Source: an uncultured Porphyromonadaceae bacterium (GTDB taxonomy: Bacteria; Bacteroidota; Bacteroidia; Bacteroidales; Muribaculaceae). Taken from it: a DNA stretch of 64,000 bases. Below, in pieces: positions 18,578-26,061 of the stretch. The notes beneath the pieces are model-generated. The model ran no database searches. It had not been told where the DNA came from and was given only the letters and a program-made list of their open reading frames with translations. The position numbers and the translations under genes are program-made. The stretch covers positions 16,399-80,398 of the forward strand of contig CANOLV010000011.1 in NCBI GenBank assembly GCA_947567425.1. Direction: 5' to 3'. The first letter of the stretch is position 1; every line of letters begins with the position of its first letter.

Positions 18578-19924
18578 ATGGGAATACCATTTGAGAAAAC
18601 ACTGATAGACCGCACGGCCGCGGAGATGCACATACCGTGCATAGGAAAAGCCACCATACGGCAGACCGGAGCGCTTGCCCGCCAGATAGAAGCATTGACC
18701 GGCGAATCGTTCATACATCTTGAGATGGGATCTCCGGGACTTCCCGCGGCTCCTGTCGGCATAAAAGCACAGTCCGACGCCATCAATGCCGGAATACCAA
18801 ACATCTACCCCAACATATCCGGCATACCCGAGCTCAAACATGAGGCATCGCGCTTCATAAAGGCCTTTCTCGGTATCGACCTGGCTGCGGACGGATGCGT
18901 GGCCTCGGTAGGGTCCATGATGGGCACTTTCGCCACATTCATTCTGACCACACACCTGACTCCGGGAAAAGACACCATATTGTTTCTGAACCCAGGGTTT
19001 TCAGTACAGCCGTTGCAGGCCAAGATTCTGGGCTACGGGCGCGAGATGTTTGACGTCTATGACTACCGGGGCGAAAAGCTGCGCGACGAACTCGAACCAC
19101 GCCTGGCAAAGGGAAACATCGCGGCAATCGTATATTCCAACCCCAACAATCCGTCGTGGATCTGCTTTACCGAAGAGGAGCTGAAGATCATCGGCGAACT
19201 GGCCACCACACATGACTGCATCGTGGTGGAAGACCTGGCATATCTTGGGATGGATTTCCGCAAGGACCTGTCACATCCGTTTGAGCCTCCCTACCAACCC
19301 ACTGTGGCACGCTATACCGACAACTACATGTTGATGCTGTCGGCATCAAAGATATTCAGCTATGCCGGCGAACGCATAGCCACAGTGGCCATCTCCGACG
19401 CACTTTACAGCCGCAGCTACCCTCGGCTCAAGGAGGAATTCGGCATGGACACACTCGGCGCGGCATTCATATTCACCGTAGTTTACGCTCTGTCGTCGGG
19501 AGCGAGCCATTCGGCCCAGTTCGCACTGGCCGCCATGTACAAAGCGGCGTGCGATGGAACGCTCGACTTTGTCGGTGCATCCAAAGAATATGGCCGACGT
19601 ACCGCCATAATGAAAGAGATGTTCAAGAGACACAGCTTCCACATAGTCTACGACAAAGACCTCGACGAAGAGATCAGCGACGGATTCTTCTTCACCGTCG
19701 GACGAAAGGGATTCTCCGGAGACGACCTCATAGCCGAGCTCGTCAGATTCGGCATATCGGCCATATCGCTCGGCAGCACCGGCAGCAACCAGGAGGGAAT
19801 CCGAGTATGCTCCTCGCCCATGACCGAAGAGCTGTTCCCCATACTCGACAGCCGCCTTGATGCATTCAACAAGGCACATCCTATCCACAGGACCCGGCAC
19901 GAATTAGAGTGCGCAGAAGTATAG
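18578..19924 (+). CDS. PLP-dependent aminotransferase class I/II
   Basis: A 448-residue fold-type I aminotransferase. Substrate and PLP motifs include YSNPNNPSW (the Asn contacts the PLP O3'), VVEDLAYLGMD (Asp for the pyridine nitrogen) and SASKIFSYAGERI with the Schiff-base Lys. Placed between iorB and a CoA-transferase gene, it most likely makes the aryl- or other 2-oxoacid that IorAB then decarboxylates. It is about 40 residues longer than a typical AspC. The preferred amino acid (Phe, Tyr, Trp) is inferred from the operon. Confidence 0.85.
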   Translation: MGIPFEKTLIDRTAAEMHIPCIGKATIRQTGALARQIEALTGESFIHLEMGSPGLPAAPVGIKAQSDAINAGIPNIYPNISGIPELKHEASRFIKAFLGIDLAADGCVASVGSMMGTFATFILTTHLTPGKDTILFLNPGFSVQPLQAKILGYGREMFDVYDYRGEKLRDELEPRLAKGNIAAIVYSNPNNPSWICFTEEELKIIGELATTHDCIVVEDLAYLGMDFRKDLSHPFEPPYQPTVARYTDNYMLMLSASKIFSYAGERIATVAISDALYSRSYPRLKEEFGMDTLGAAFIFTVVYALSSGASHSAQFALAAMYKAACDGTLDFVGASKEYGRRTAIMKEMFKRHSFHIVYDKDLDEEISDGFFFTVGRKGFSGDDLIAELVRFGISAISLGSTGSNQEGIRVCSSPMTEELFPILDSRLDAFNKAHPIHRTRHELECAEV

Positions 19925-19972
19925 ATAGAAAGTGTAGGTCCCGCAAGTCCACCAAACATTAAACGACTCCAG

Positions 19973-21271
19973 ATGACACCCAGATACACCACTGCCGAAG
20001 AGGCCGTAAAACTCATAAACTCCTTCGACCACGTATATATCCAAGGCAGCACATCCATACCGGAGGTGCTCATCGACGCACTAACGGCACGTGCTTCCGA
20101 GCTTCAAGGCGTAGAACTATATTCTGCATTCGCGATAGGCCGACGCGACGCGCCATACGCCGAACCTTCCATGCGTGACTCCTTCATACCCAAAAGCATC
20201 TTCATAGCCAACTGCATAAGAAAGGCCGTCAACAGGGGCGACGCACAAATCATACCGGTGCTTCTCGGACAAGCTCCCTCGCTATTCCGCGAAGGATACA
20301 TCACACTTGACGCATCGCTTCTGAATGTGTCTCCGCCAAACAGCGAGGGCTTCTGCAGCTACGGCATATCTGCCGACATGGCGGTGTCGGCCGTGGAATG
20401 CTCTAAAATAAAAATCGCACAGATCAACAAGCAGATGCCGTTCTCCTACGGCGACGCACTGATACACATCTCCCAGCTTGACGCATGCGTGGAAGTCGAC
20501 GAACCGTTGGTAGAAGTTCCGTCCAGCATACCCACGCCGGAAGAGACGAGCATCGGCCGACATATAGCCGAGCTGATTCCCGACGGCGCCACGCTGCAGA
20601 TAGGCGTGGGAGGCATACCGAATGCCGTTCTTGATGCCCTCAAAGGCCATCGCGACCTGGGACTCCACACCGAGGCTCTGACCAACGGTGTGCTCCCACT
20701 CATAAAGAGCGGTGTGATCAACAACACACGGAAACGCATAATGCCCGGCAAGACAACGGCGTCGCTAATACTCGGATCGCGCGATCTCTATGACTATCTC
20801 GACTACAATGAGGACTTCATAATAAAAGATGTGGCATGGACCAACGACCCCTACATCATACGCCAGAACCCCAAAGTGATGGCAATAAACTCAGCCATAG
20901 AAGTAGATCTGACAGGACAAATATGCGCCGACTCAATCGGCCCGAGAATGTTCTCAGGCGTCGGCGGACAGCATGACTTCATGTACGGAGGTTCGCTGTC
21001 GGAGGGCGGCCGGACATTCATAGCCATGACATCGACCTCTTCTAAAGGTCATTCCAAGATCAAACCGATGCTGACCGAAGGCGCGGGAGTGGTCACTACC
21101 CGGTCGCAAGCACAGTATATCGTCACGGAATACGGCGCGGCGCAGCTCAAAGGCAAAGATCTGGCACAGCGGGCACGCGCACTGATCGACATAGCACATC
21201 CGTCAGTCAGGGAAGAACTCGAAGAAGCGGCCTGCAAACGTTTCGGCTACCGCTTCGTCCATACCCGCTGA
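19973..21271 (+). CDS. Acetyl-CoA hydrolase/CoA-transferase family protein
   Basis: A 432-residue family I CoA-transferase of the 4-hydroxybutyrate/acetyl-CoA hydrolase type. It shows the Gly-rich GVGGIPNAV, the catalytic-Glu region GLHTEALTNGV, and the CoA-binding GVGGQHDFMYGG. As last gene of the ior operon it would move CoA from an aryl-acetyl-CoA to acetate or another acid, or release it, and so conserve energy. Donor and acceptor are inferred from context, not from sequence. Confidence 0.85.
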   Translation: MTPRYTTAEEAVKLINSFDHVYIQGSTSIPEVLIDALTARASELQGVELYSAFAIGRRDAPYAEPSMRDSFIPKSIFIANCIRKAVNRGDAQIIPVLLGQAPSLFREGYITLDASLLNVSPPNSEGFCSYGISADMAVSAVECSKIKIAQINKQMPFSYGDALIHISQLDACVEVDEPLVEVPSSIPTPEETSIGRHIAELIPDGATLQIGVGGIPNAVLDALKGHRDLGLHTEALTNGVLPLIKSGVINNTRKRIMPGKTTASLILGSRDLYDYLDYNEDFIIKDVAWTNDPYIIRQNPKVMAINSAIEVDLTGQICADSIGPRMFSGVGGQHDFMYGGSLSEGGRTFIAMTSTSSKGHSKIKPMLTEGAGVVTTRSQAQYIVTEYGAAQLKGKDLAQRARALIDIAHPSVREELEEAACKRFGYRFVHTR

Positions 21272-21272
21272 C

Positions 21273-21306
21273 ACACTGCACAGCCTGTCCGGAGTCTGTG
21301 CAGTGT
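21273..21306 (+). terminator. Terminator of the ior operon
   Basis: A perfect 11-bp repeat (ACACTGCACAG at 21273-21283 with 21296-21306) directly after the CoA-transferase stop. It is followed by an AT-rich but not pure T tract. Confidence 0.65.
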
Positions 21307-21399
21307 TAATATTACTTATAATCCACCGTCAAACCCTCAGTTTGTATATAAAATCCACCTTATTCACAAGTTTGGCACTTCCATTTGGGAAATTTTTTG

Positions 21400-21407
21400 T
21401 AACTTTG
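21400..21407 (+). promoter_or_regulatory. -7 box of the glycogen synthase gene
   Basis: TAACTTTG lies 10 nt before the ATG at 21418 and 22 nt before the ATG at 21430. The transcript start expected 6-7 nt after the box leaves no room for a leader before 21418, so the start at 21430 is favoured. Confidence 0.6.
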
Positions 21408-21429
21408 CATTTACAAAATGCTTAACTTA

Positions 21430-22239
21430 ATGGACATTAACAAGGTACTTTACATTTCGCAAGAAATAACGCCCTATCTTCCGGAAAATCCCATGTCGGC
21501 CTTAGGTCAGGAACTGCCCCAGGGCATACAGGAGCTTGGATATGAAGTAAGGACATTCATGCCCAAATATGGATGCATCAAAGAGCGCCGCAACCAGCTT
21601 CACGAAGTAATCCGTCTATCCGGTCTGAATATTGTAATCGACGATTCCGACCATCCCCTCATCATAAAGGTAGCCACGCTGCAACCGACAAGAATGCAGG
21701 TCTACTTTATCGACAACGAGGACTATTTCCTCCGTGGTCAGTCGGCCAAGGATCTTGAGATCAACCTAATGCCCGAGGACAATGACGAGCGTATCATGTT
21801 CTACGTGCGCGGTGTAGTGGAGACCGTAAAAAAACTGCGCTGGGATCCGACTCTGATCCATTGTTCTGGCTGGGTGACAGCTTTGGCTCCTATATATCTC
21901 AAGAAATTATACTCCGACGATCCGGCATTCAAGAATGCCAAGATCGTATACTCCGTGTTCAACGACGGATTTGAAGGCACTTTGGATCCACGTATGATGG
22001 AGAAACTCGAGATGGAAGGACTGTCAAAAGAAGACCTCGCATCAATAGCATCAGGACCGGTGGATTTCATAACTCTGAACAAGCTCGCCATCGACTATTC
22101 AGATGCCGTGGTCCAGGCTTCTCCGGAAATCGCTCCCGAACTTCTCGACTATATACAGAAATCAGGCAAACCGTTTCTCCCCTATCCCGGCGAAACCGGT
22201 TACGTGGAGAAATATGCCAAATTCTACGAATCACTTTAA
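21430..22239 (+). CDS. Glycogen/starch synthase, GT5 N-terminal domain only
   Basis: About 269 residues from the preferred ATG at 21430 (MDINKVLYISQEI); an ATG at 21418 is possible but lies too close to the promoter. It matches the N-terminal Rossmann half of GT5 glycogen synthase: LPQGIQELGYEVRTFMPKYG, and HCSGWVTAL in place of the usual HxHDW-type motif. The C-terminal nucleotide-sugar half is missing. Short single-domain forms of this kind are typical of Bacteroidales. Catalysis would need another partner or may be lost, so the role in glycogen metabolism is uncertain. Confidence 0.75.
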   Translation: MDINKVLYISQEITPYLPENPMSALGQELPQGIQELGYEVRTFMPKYGCIKERRNQLHEVIRLSGLNIVIDDSDHPLIIKVATLQPTRMQVYFIDNEDYFLRGQSAKDLEINLMPEDNDERIMFYVRGVVETVKKLRWDPTLIHCSGWVTALAPIYLKKLYSDDPAFKNAKIVYSVFNDGFEGTLDPRMMEKLEMEGLSKEDLASIASGPVDFITLNKLAIDYSDAVVQASPEIAPELLDYIQKSGKPFLPYPGETGYVEKYAKFYESL

Positions 22240-22269
22240 CCCACATTTTAACAGCAATACGCTTTAACA

Positions 22270-23688
22270 ATGAAATTACCACATTTCATATATGCGTCTA
22301 TCGTAGGTCTTTTGAGTACGGGATGTGCTGAAAATTCCACCATAGGATCATCGATCGTACAGGACAACGTGAAAATCGTGATCGACTCCGTATTCACCAT
22401 CAGCGGACATTCGGTAGAAGTGACCAGCATTCCTGCACGTTCCGACAACCAGCTTCTCGGCCGCTTCGACACCAAAGAGTTCGGCTATATGTCGAGCGAC
22501 TTTGTCACACAGTTCATGCCTGCCAATAAAATCTATACCGACGGCGTGACAAGCGCGAACGTCGATTCGATTAAACTCCGCATGTTCATGTCGGAGGGCA
22601 ATTTCGTGGGCGACTCAGTAGCACCCCTCGGTCTTGAGGTGTACAAGCTCAACAAAGCCCTTCCGTCAGACATCAACAGCACGTTTGACCCCACGGACTA
22701 CTACGACACCAACGACAATATCGCCACTAAAATATACACGGCTTCCGTGATGGGTCTCCCCGACTCGGTGGCATCCGTATATACAGGCGACCAAATCAGG
22801 GTGGTCGATGTGAAGATGCCGGACGAACTCGGCAAGGAATTTTTCAACAAATACACCTCTGCCGGAGGAGTAGAACTGTTCAATGACCCGGCGGCGTTTG
22901 CCAAATGGTTTCCGGGAATATATGTCAAAAACAGCTTTGGCTCAGGACGTGTGATGCGGTTCTATGCGACCCGCATGTATATGTACATGCATAAGACCGA
23001 AAAAGTAGAAGTCGTGGAGGATGACAAGACGGTGGAAAAAGACACCACATTCTACATGGTGAACTCATTCCTTGCAGTCACTCCCGAGGTGATCAACAAC
23101 AACAACATAAATGTGCGCCTGAGCGAATCTCTCAAACAGACCGCCGCCTCAAAACCCCTCGCCGTGGCTCCGATAGGCTACGATACGGAAGTGACGATAC
23201 CCGTGCAGGATATAGTCAACAAATATAAATCGCAAGCCGGCGACAATAATGTCATAAATACCATGACATTCAAGGTTCCCGCAGTTACAGTCGAGAACGA
23301 ATATGGCATTGACGTTCCGCAATACATGCTTTTGGTGAAAAAGAGCGAACGTGACGCATTTTTCAACGAAAACAAACTGACCGACAACGTGACATCGTTC
23401 TATGCGGCTTACAATTCGACCGACAAATGCTATACATTCAGCGGCATGCGCCAGCTCGTGATCGATGCCATCGCAAAGGATCAGAAAGATGGACTTACAG
23501 CCGACGATGCAGCCTATGTGCTGACCCCGGTGTCGCTTGTGACAGAAACAAGCCAGAACGGCTATTACAACACCACAACCACCGTAGTGGCCATCACTCC
23601 CTACATCGACACTCCGGCAATTGCAGAATTTGACTTCGACAATGCAAAAATTAAGGTGACTTATAGCACACAATCCGCCGCAAATTAG
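22270..23688 (+). CDS. DUF4270 family lipoprotein
   Basis: A 472-residue protein with a lipoprotein signal peptide (VGLLSTGC, Cys19) and the DUF4270 architecture of beta-rich repeats seen widely in Bacteroidota outer-surface proteins. It includes segments such as FDTKEFGYMSSDFVTQF and a long run of short charged strands. Function is unknown; it should be anchored in an envelope membrane. It follows the GT5 gene by 30 nt in the same direction and is probably co-transcribed. Its TAG stop abuts the -7 box of the downstream tRNA. Confidence 0.88.
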   Translation: MKLPHFIYASIVGLLSTGCAENSTIGSSIVQDNVKIVIDSVFTISGHSVEVTSIPARSDNQLLGRFDTKEFGYMSSDFVTQFMPANKIYTDGVTSANVDSIKLRMFMSEGNFVGDSVAPLGLEVYKLNKALPSDINSTFDPTDYYDTNDNIATKIYTASVMGLPDSVASVYTGDQIRVVDVKMPDELGKEFFNKYTSAGGVELFNDPAAFAKWFPGIYVKNSFGSGRVMRFYATRMYMYMHKTEKVEVVEDDKTVEKDTTFYMVNSFLAVTPEVINNNNINVRLSESLKQTAASKPLAVAPIGYDTEVTIPVQDIVNKYKSQAGDNNVINTMTFKVPAVTVENEYGIDVPQYMLLVKKSERDAFFNENKLTDNVTSFYAAYNSTDKCYTFSGMRQLVIDAIAKDQKDGLTADDAAYVLTPVSLVTETSQNGYYNTTTTVVAITPYIDTPAIAEFDFDNAKIKVTYSTQSAAN

Positions 23689-23696
23689 TATCTTTG
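23689..23696 (+). promoter_or_regulatory. -7 box of tRNA-Thr
   Basis: TATCTTTG begins one base after the DUF4270 stop codon and ends 19 nt before the first tRNA base. Confidence 0.6.
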
Positions 23697-23715
23697 CACT
23701 CGGAAAATATGACCA

Positions 23716-23788
23716 GCCGCAATAGCTCAGTCGGTAGAGCATTTCATTCGTAACGAAAAGGTCGTGGGTTCGAGTCCCACTCGCGGCT
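23716..23788 (+). tRNA. tRNA-Thr (anticodon CGU)
   Basis: A 73-nt cloverleaf folds by hand: acceptor stem 7 bp, D arm GCTC/GAGC, anticodon loop TTCGTAA (anticodon CGT, reads ACG), five-base variable loop, T arm GTGGG/CCCAC. CCA is not encoded. Two A-C mismatches are visible, A6-C67 in the acceptor stem and A31-C39 closing the anticodon loop. The 3' half is the likely phage attachment site, since phage genes begin just downstream. Confidence 0.92.
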
Positions 23789-23794
23789 CCCGCC

Positions 23795-23834
23795 AGTCCC
23801 TGTAAATCGCTGATTTATAGGGACTTTAATTTTA
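23795..23834 (+). terminator. Terminator after tRNA-Thr
   Basis: A 14-bp stem (23795-23808 with 23812-23825, one G-T wobble) and a 3-nt loop are followed by TTTAATTTTAT. It ends the tRNA transcript and lies within the left attachment region. Confidence 0.8.
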
Positions 23835-23836
23835 TC

Positions 23837-23857
23837 AATAAGCAACGAATAAGCAAC
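23837..23857. repeat. Tandem direct repeat near the left prophage end
   Basis: AATAAGCAAC occurs at 23837-23846 and 23848-23857, one base apart. Short direct repeats beside a tRNA attachment site are typical of integrase arm-binding sites; that use is an inference. Confidence 0.5.
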
Positions 23858-23862
23858 TTTTA

Positions 23863-23897
23863 CACAAAAACGCGCCTAACCTCTCGGTCGGGCGCGT
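23863..23897 (-). terminator. Terminator of the leftmost phage transcript
   Basis: ACGCGCC (23870-23876) pairs with GGCGCGT (23891-23897); on the minus strand the stem is followed by TTTTGTG. It lies just past the last leftward gene and keeps phage transcription out of the tRNA. Confidence 0.75.
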
Positions 23898-23922
23898 CCC
23901 TCAGTTCACTTATTACGGATTG

Positions 23923-24387
23923 CTAAAATTTCCTTTTGATATATAGGAAAAGTAGCCACATGAGCGCGGCGATACATACCCCCAGCCCTAACCGGGCTAA
24001 GGCTGTTTCGTACCATTTCTGCGCTGGGGCTTTTTCCTCGGTGCGTTTCTCGTGCTGGGTTCGGTCGGCAGTCACACCGTTAAGCTGCTCACGGTGTCCG
24101 GCGGTTTCCTCAGCTTTTTGGGTTACGCCCTTATTCTGCGCGATACTTCCTTTGTGCTGACCCTTGATATTTTTTACACCCTCAAAGGTTACGTTACCTG
24201 CGCTGTCTATACTTACTTTGCCACCGCCTTCTACAAACTCGATAACTCCGACACCCTCATAGGCTACTGCGGTCTTGGTGGTGTCGGTCGTAGTTTGCTT
24301 ATGCCCGATGGTGTCGACTACGGTCTTGGTGGTGTCAGCATACGACAGACTGCTATCTCGGTCGGTATGTCGAATCTCTGAATTCAT
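23923..24387 (-). CDS. Small phage protein with C-terminal membrane anchor
   Basis: The start at 24387 (MNSEIRHTD) is chosen because the longer frame would begin inside a terminator hairpin. The product has about 154 residues: a polar Thr/Asp/Lys-rich N-terminal part with a short beta-rich stretch (VEGGGKVSIDSAGNVTFEG), a charged stretch near residues 75-120, and a C-terminal membrane helix (about 130-150) ending in KRKF. I do not recognise the family. The tail-anchored layout resembles the spanin-like protein of this phage, though without a lipobox. It is the last gene before the attachment site and is preceded by a promoter and two terminators. Confidence 0.6.
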   Translation of the reverse strand: MNSEIRHTDRDSSLSYADTTKTVVDTIGHKQTTTDTTKTAVAYEGVGVIEFVEGGGKVSIDSAGNVTFEGVKNIKGQHKGSIAQNKGVTQKAEETAGHREQLNGVTADRTQHEKRTEEKAPAQKWYETALARLGLGVCIAALMWLLFLYIKRKF

Positions 24388-24413
24388 TGAATCTTTAGGA
24401 TTGAATCTCTCAA

Positions 24414-24442
24414 AATAAAAAAAGGCTGTCCAACGACAGCCC
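24414..24442 (-). terminator. Terminator T2 upstream of the left-end membrane protein
   Basis: GGCTGTC (24424-24430) and GACAGCC (24435-24441) form a compact hairpin with a 4-nt loop; on the minus strand a run of seven T follows. It ends only 27 nt before the start at 24387, so it would block that gene unless read through. Confidence 0.8.
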
Positions 24443-24484
24443 GGAGCGCAATACATCATCAATATACATCATCAGGGACGCTCC
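24443..24484 (-). other. Hairpin with internal tandem repeat
   Basis: GGAGCG (24443-24448) pairs with CGCTCC (24479-24484). The 30-nt loop holds two copies of ATACATCATCA (starting 24450 and 24463). A 20-codon leaderless ORF could begin in it on the minus strand but runs into the next terminator. Function unknown. Confidence 0.4.
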
Positions 24485-24520
24485 GAATTATGTTACTCCG
24501 TTATTCAAAAAAAGTTCGAT

Positions 24521-24575
24521 AAAAAAACACCGCAACATCAAGCCTAAGCTTAGATGAGCGGTGTCCTCTCTCCTT
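24521..24575 (-). ncRNA. Candidate small RNA / attenuator transcript
   Basis: A strong promoter (24581-24612) is followed at once by an extended hairpin (CACCGC at 24528-24533 with GCGGTG at 24558-24563, and inner stems CATC/GATG and AAGC/GCTT) and T7 on the minus strand. The predicted transcript is only about 55 nt and starts with a purine-rich AAGGAGAGAGGA segment. It may be a stand-alone small RNA, or the first attenuator of the downstream membrane-protein gene, since a second terminator follows. Confidence 0.5.
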
Positions 24576-24580
24576 GAATG

Positions 24581-24612
24581 CAAAGATAGGTCTGATTTCT
24601 TGATTGTGCAAA
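24581..24612 (-). promoter_or_regulatory. Promoter ahead of two tandem terminators
   Basis: On the minus strand TTTG (24609-24612), 20 nt, then TATCTTTG (24581-24588): a near-perfect Bacteroidota promoter located just past the stop of the HTH gene. Confidence 0.7.
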
Positions 24613-24622
24613 TAAATCTGAA

Positions 24623-25102
24623 TTATTCGAGGGTGATGCGTTTGCCCAGGGCGGACGCGATGGATGCAAGGATGTCGATGGTGACGGCATACCGGCCGTT
24701 CTCGATGTTCGACAGGTGGGCGTTGCTGATCCCGCAGAGAGGGGCGAGTTGCCGGAGGGTCATTCCCTGCCGTTCGCGCTCGGCCTTTATCATAAGCCCC
24801 ATCCGTTCGCGCTCAGACTGCCGGAACTCCGCCATCGCGTCGGACCGCTTGATCCCGGCCTGTCCGTCCCGGTTCCTGACCAGCGTCTCCGGATGTTCGT
24901 CGGCAAGCCACTGCGCCATCATGCGCATAGCCCTCGCCACGGCCATCGGGTCGGGATTGACCATGTCGTCGAGGAAAGTCACTTTCTGAGTCTCGTTGAA
25001 CTGACCTCGGACGAACGTCAGCACGATGCCGAGTTCGGTGTCGGTAAGCACAAAGCCGTCGGCAATCTTCTCCGACGGCTGTAGTATGTATCTGTCTGCC
25101 AT
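24623..25102 (-). CDS. XRE-type HTH protein
   Basis: A 159-residue protein. The last about 55 residues form an XRE/Cro helix-turn-helix (MTLRQLAPLCGISNAHLSN). The N-terminal about 100 residues are a separate helical region that I do not recognise (VLTDTELGIVLTFVRGQF). It starts 2 nt after a small acidic protein gene and shares its promoter. The pair sits between lysis genes and the attachment site with its own promoter and terminators, the usual layout of lysogeny-expressed cargo. Toxin-antitoxin behaviour is possible but nothing in the sequence proves it. Confidence 0.75.
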   Translation of the reverse strand: MADRYILQPSEKIADGFVLTDTELGIVLTFVRGQFNETQKVTFLDDMVNPDPMAVARAMRMMAQWLADEHPETLVRNRDGQAGIKRSDAMAEFRQSERERMGLMIKAERERQGMTLRQLAPLCGISNAHLSNIENGRYAVTIDILASIASALGKRITLE

Positions 25103-25104
25103 AA

Positions 25105-25356
25105 TTAGAATCTTGAATAGTACCAGTCGCTCTCATACACGTCCTCCGGCTCTGCATCCTCGTCGTCGGCATCCCATGCCGTGATGACAAGCTTGTAACA
25201 GTCGGCCATGTCGGTGTAGGGGTCTACGCCGTCGTCCACCTTGACCTCTCCCATTAGTTCCTTTTCGGCATACGCCATGGCCTCTTCAAGGGTGTTGAAA
25301 GTTTTGAGGGTTGAAACGTTAGCTTTGTCTTCGTAATTAACTGAGTAAGTAGTCAT
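25105..25356 (-). CDS. Small acidic hypothetical protein
   Basis: The start at 25356 (MTTYSVNYEDK) gives 83 residues; the longer frame crosses a leader hairpin and lacks support. The protein is strongly acidic (DDEDAEPEDVYESD near the C-terminus). I know no family for it. It lies directly upstream of the XRE gene under a perfect promoter. Acidic partners of XRE proteins are sometimes DNA mimics or antitoxin/toxin partners, but no function is assigned. Confidence 0.65.
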   Translation of the reverse strand: MTTYSVNYEDKANVSTLKTFNTLEEAMAYAEKELMGEVKVDDGVDPYTDMADCYKLVITAWDADDEDAEPEDVYESDWYYSRF

Positions 25357-25416
25357 TGTCGTTTTGCAGAGTTTAACGACCTGCGCCGGTCGGTTAGTTG
25401 GGTTATGATTACAATA

Positions 25417-25447
25417 CAAAGGTAGGCATTATTTTCTTTGCTACAAA
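25417..25447 (-). promoter_or_regulatory. Promoter of the acidic protein-HTH pair
   Basis: Minus strand TTTG (25444-25447), exactly 19 nt, then TACCTTTG (25417-25424). The leader downstream contains a small CGACC/GGTCG hairpin. Confidence 0.75.
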
Positions 25448-25483
25448 ATATTATAGCAAATATTTTTGTTAATAAAATTTAAA

Positions 25484-25519
25484 CAAAAAATCCCGGCGGT
25501 GCATCGCGCATGGCCGGGA
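25484..25519 (-). terminator. Terminator of the lysis/tail transcript
   Basis: TCCCGGC (25491-25497) pairs with GCCGGGA (25513-25519), followed on the minus strand by T6. It separates the late operon from the left-end cargo genes. Confidence 0.8.
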
Positions 25520-25562
25520 CTCCTAACTAAAAAATCCAATTATACCAAAATCAACAGTAAGG

Positions 25563-26048
25563 TCAGTTATTGTCCATCGAACACGGACGTGCGTTCGGCC
25601 CGATGCAGTATTTGCCGGGCGGATAGCTTCTGAATCCTCCGTCGTAGGTCAAGGCCGTTCCGTCGGGCAGGATGAAGCAGTCGCCGTCTATCTTGTGGCA
25701 TGTCTCAATATTGGCTTTAATCGAGACCCAATTGTCGTCCAAATGTACATCGTGACGGTGGACCAGGTCGTGGTGGACTTCAAAACGTGAGCTGTCCCTA
25801 TCCCACGTAAGTCTGCACTGCCCCAATTTTTGGTAGATCTTAACGCTCTTGCTTGCAACTATCACACTGTCAATGGCACGCCGTGGGGACATCGTGATGT
25901 CTCCTTCGATGACCAAGGCATTCGATAAATCATAGCGTTCGTCATTTTCAGCAACGCCGCCGGCTACCGCTCCGTTGGGGCCGACGGACAGGGATCCTTC
26001 TACATAGATATTACCTTTCACATAAATATTTACTTTCTTATTTTCCAT
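25563..26048 (-). CDS. Hypothetical phage protein
   Basis: The start at 26048 (MENKKVNIYVKGNIYVEG) gives 161 residues. The first 40 residues are repetitive beta-strand-like (VKGNIYVEGSLSVGPNGAV), recalling bactofilin-type or fiber-like beta repeats, and the rest is mixed with several His and Cys. No family is recognised. It is the last gene of the late operon, directly before a terminator and after the spanin-like gene. Confidence 0.6.
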   Translation of the reverse strand: MENKKVNIYVKGNIYVEGSLSVGPNGAVAGGVAENDERYDLSNALVIEGDITMSPRRAIDSVIVASKSVKIYQKLGQCRLTWDRDSSRFEVHHDLVHRHDVHLDDNWVSIKANIETCHKIDGDCFILPDGTALTYDGGFRSYPPGKYCIGPNARPCSMDNN

Positions 26049-26061
26049 AATTGATTGATTT

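Noticed and set aside
24388-24462. Upstream extension of the left-end membrane protein to 24462
   Set aside because: It would translate through a terminator hairpin and T-tract; the ATG at 24387 is more plausible.
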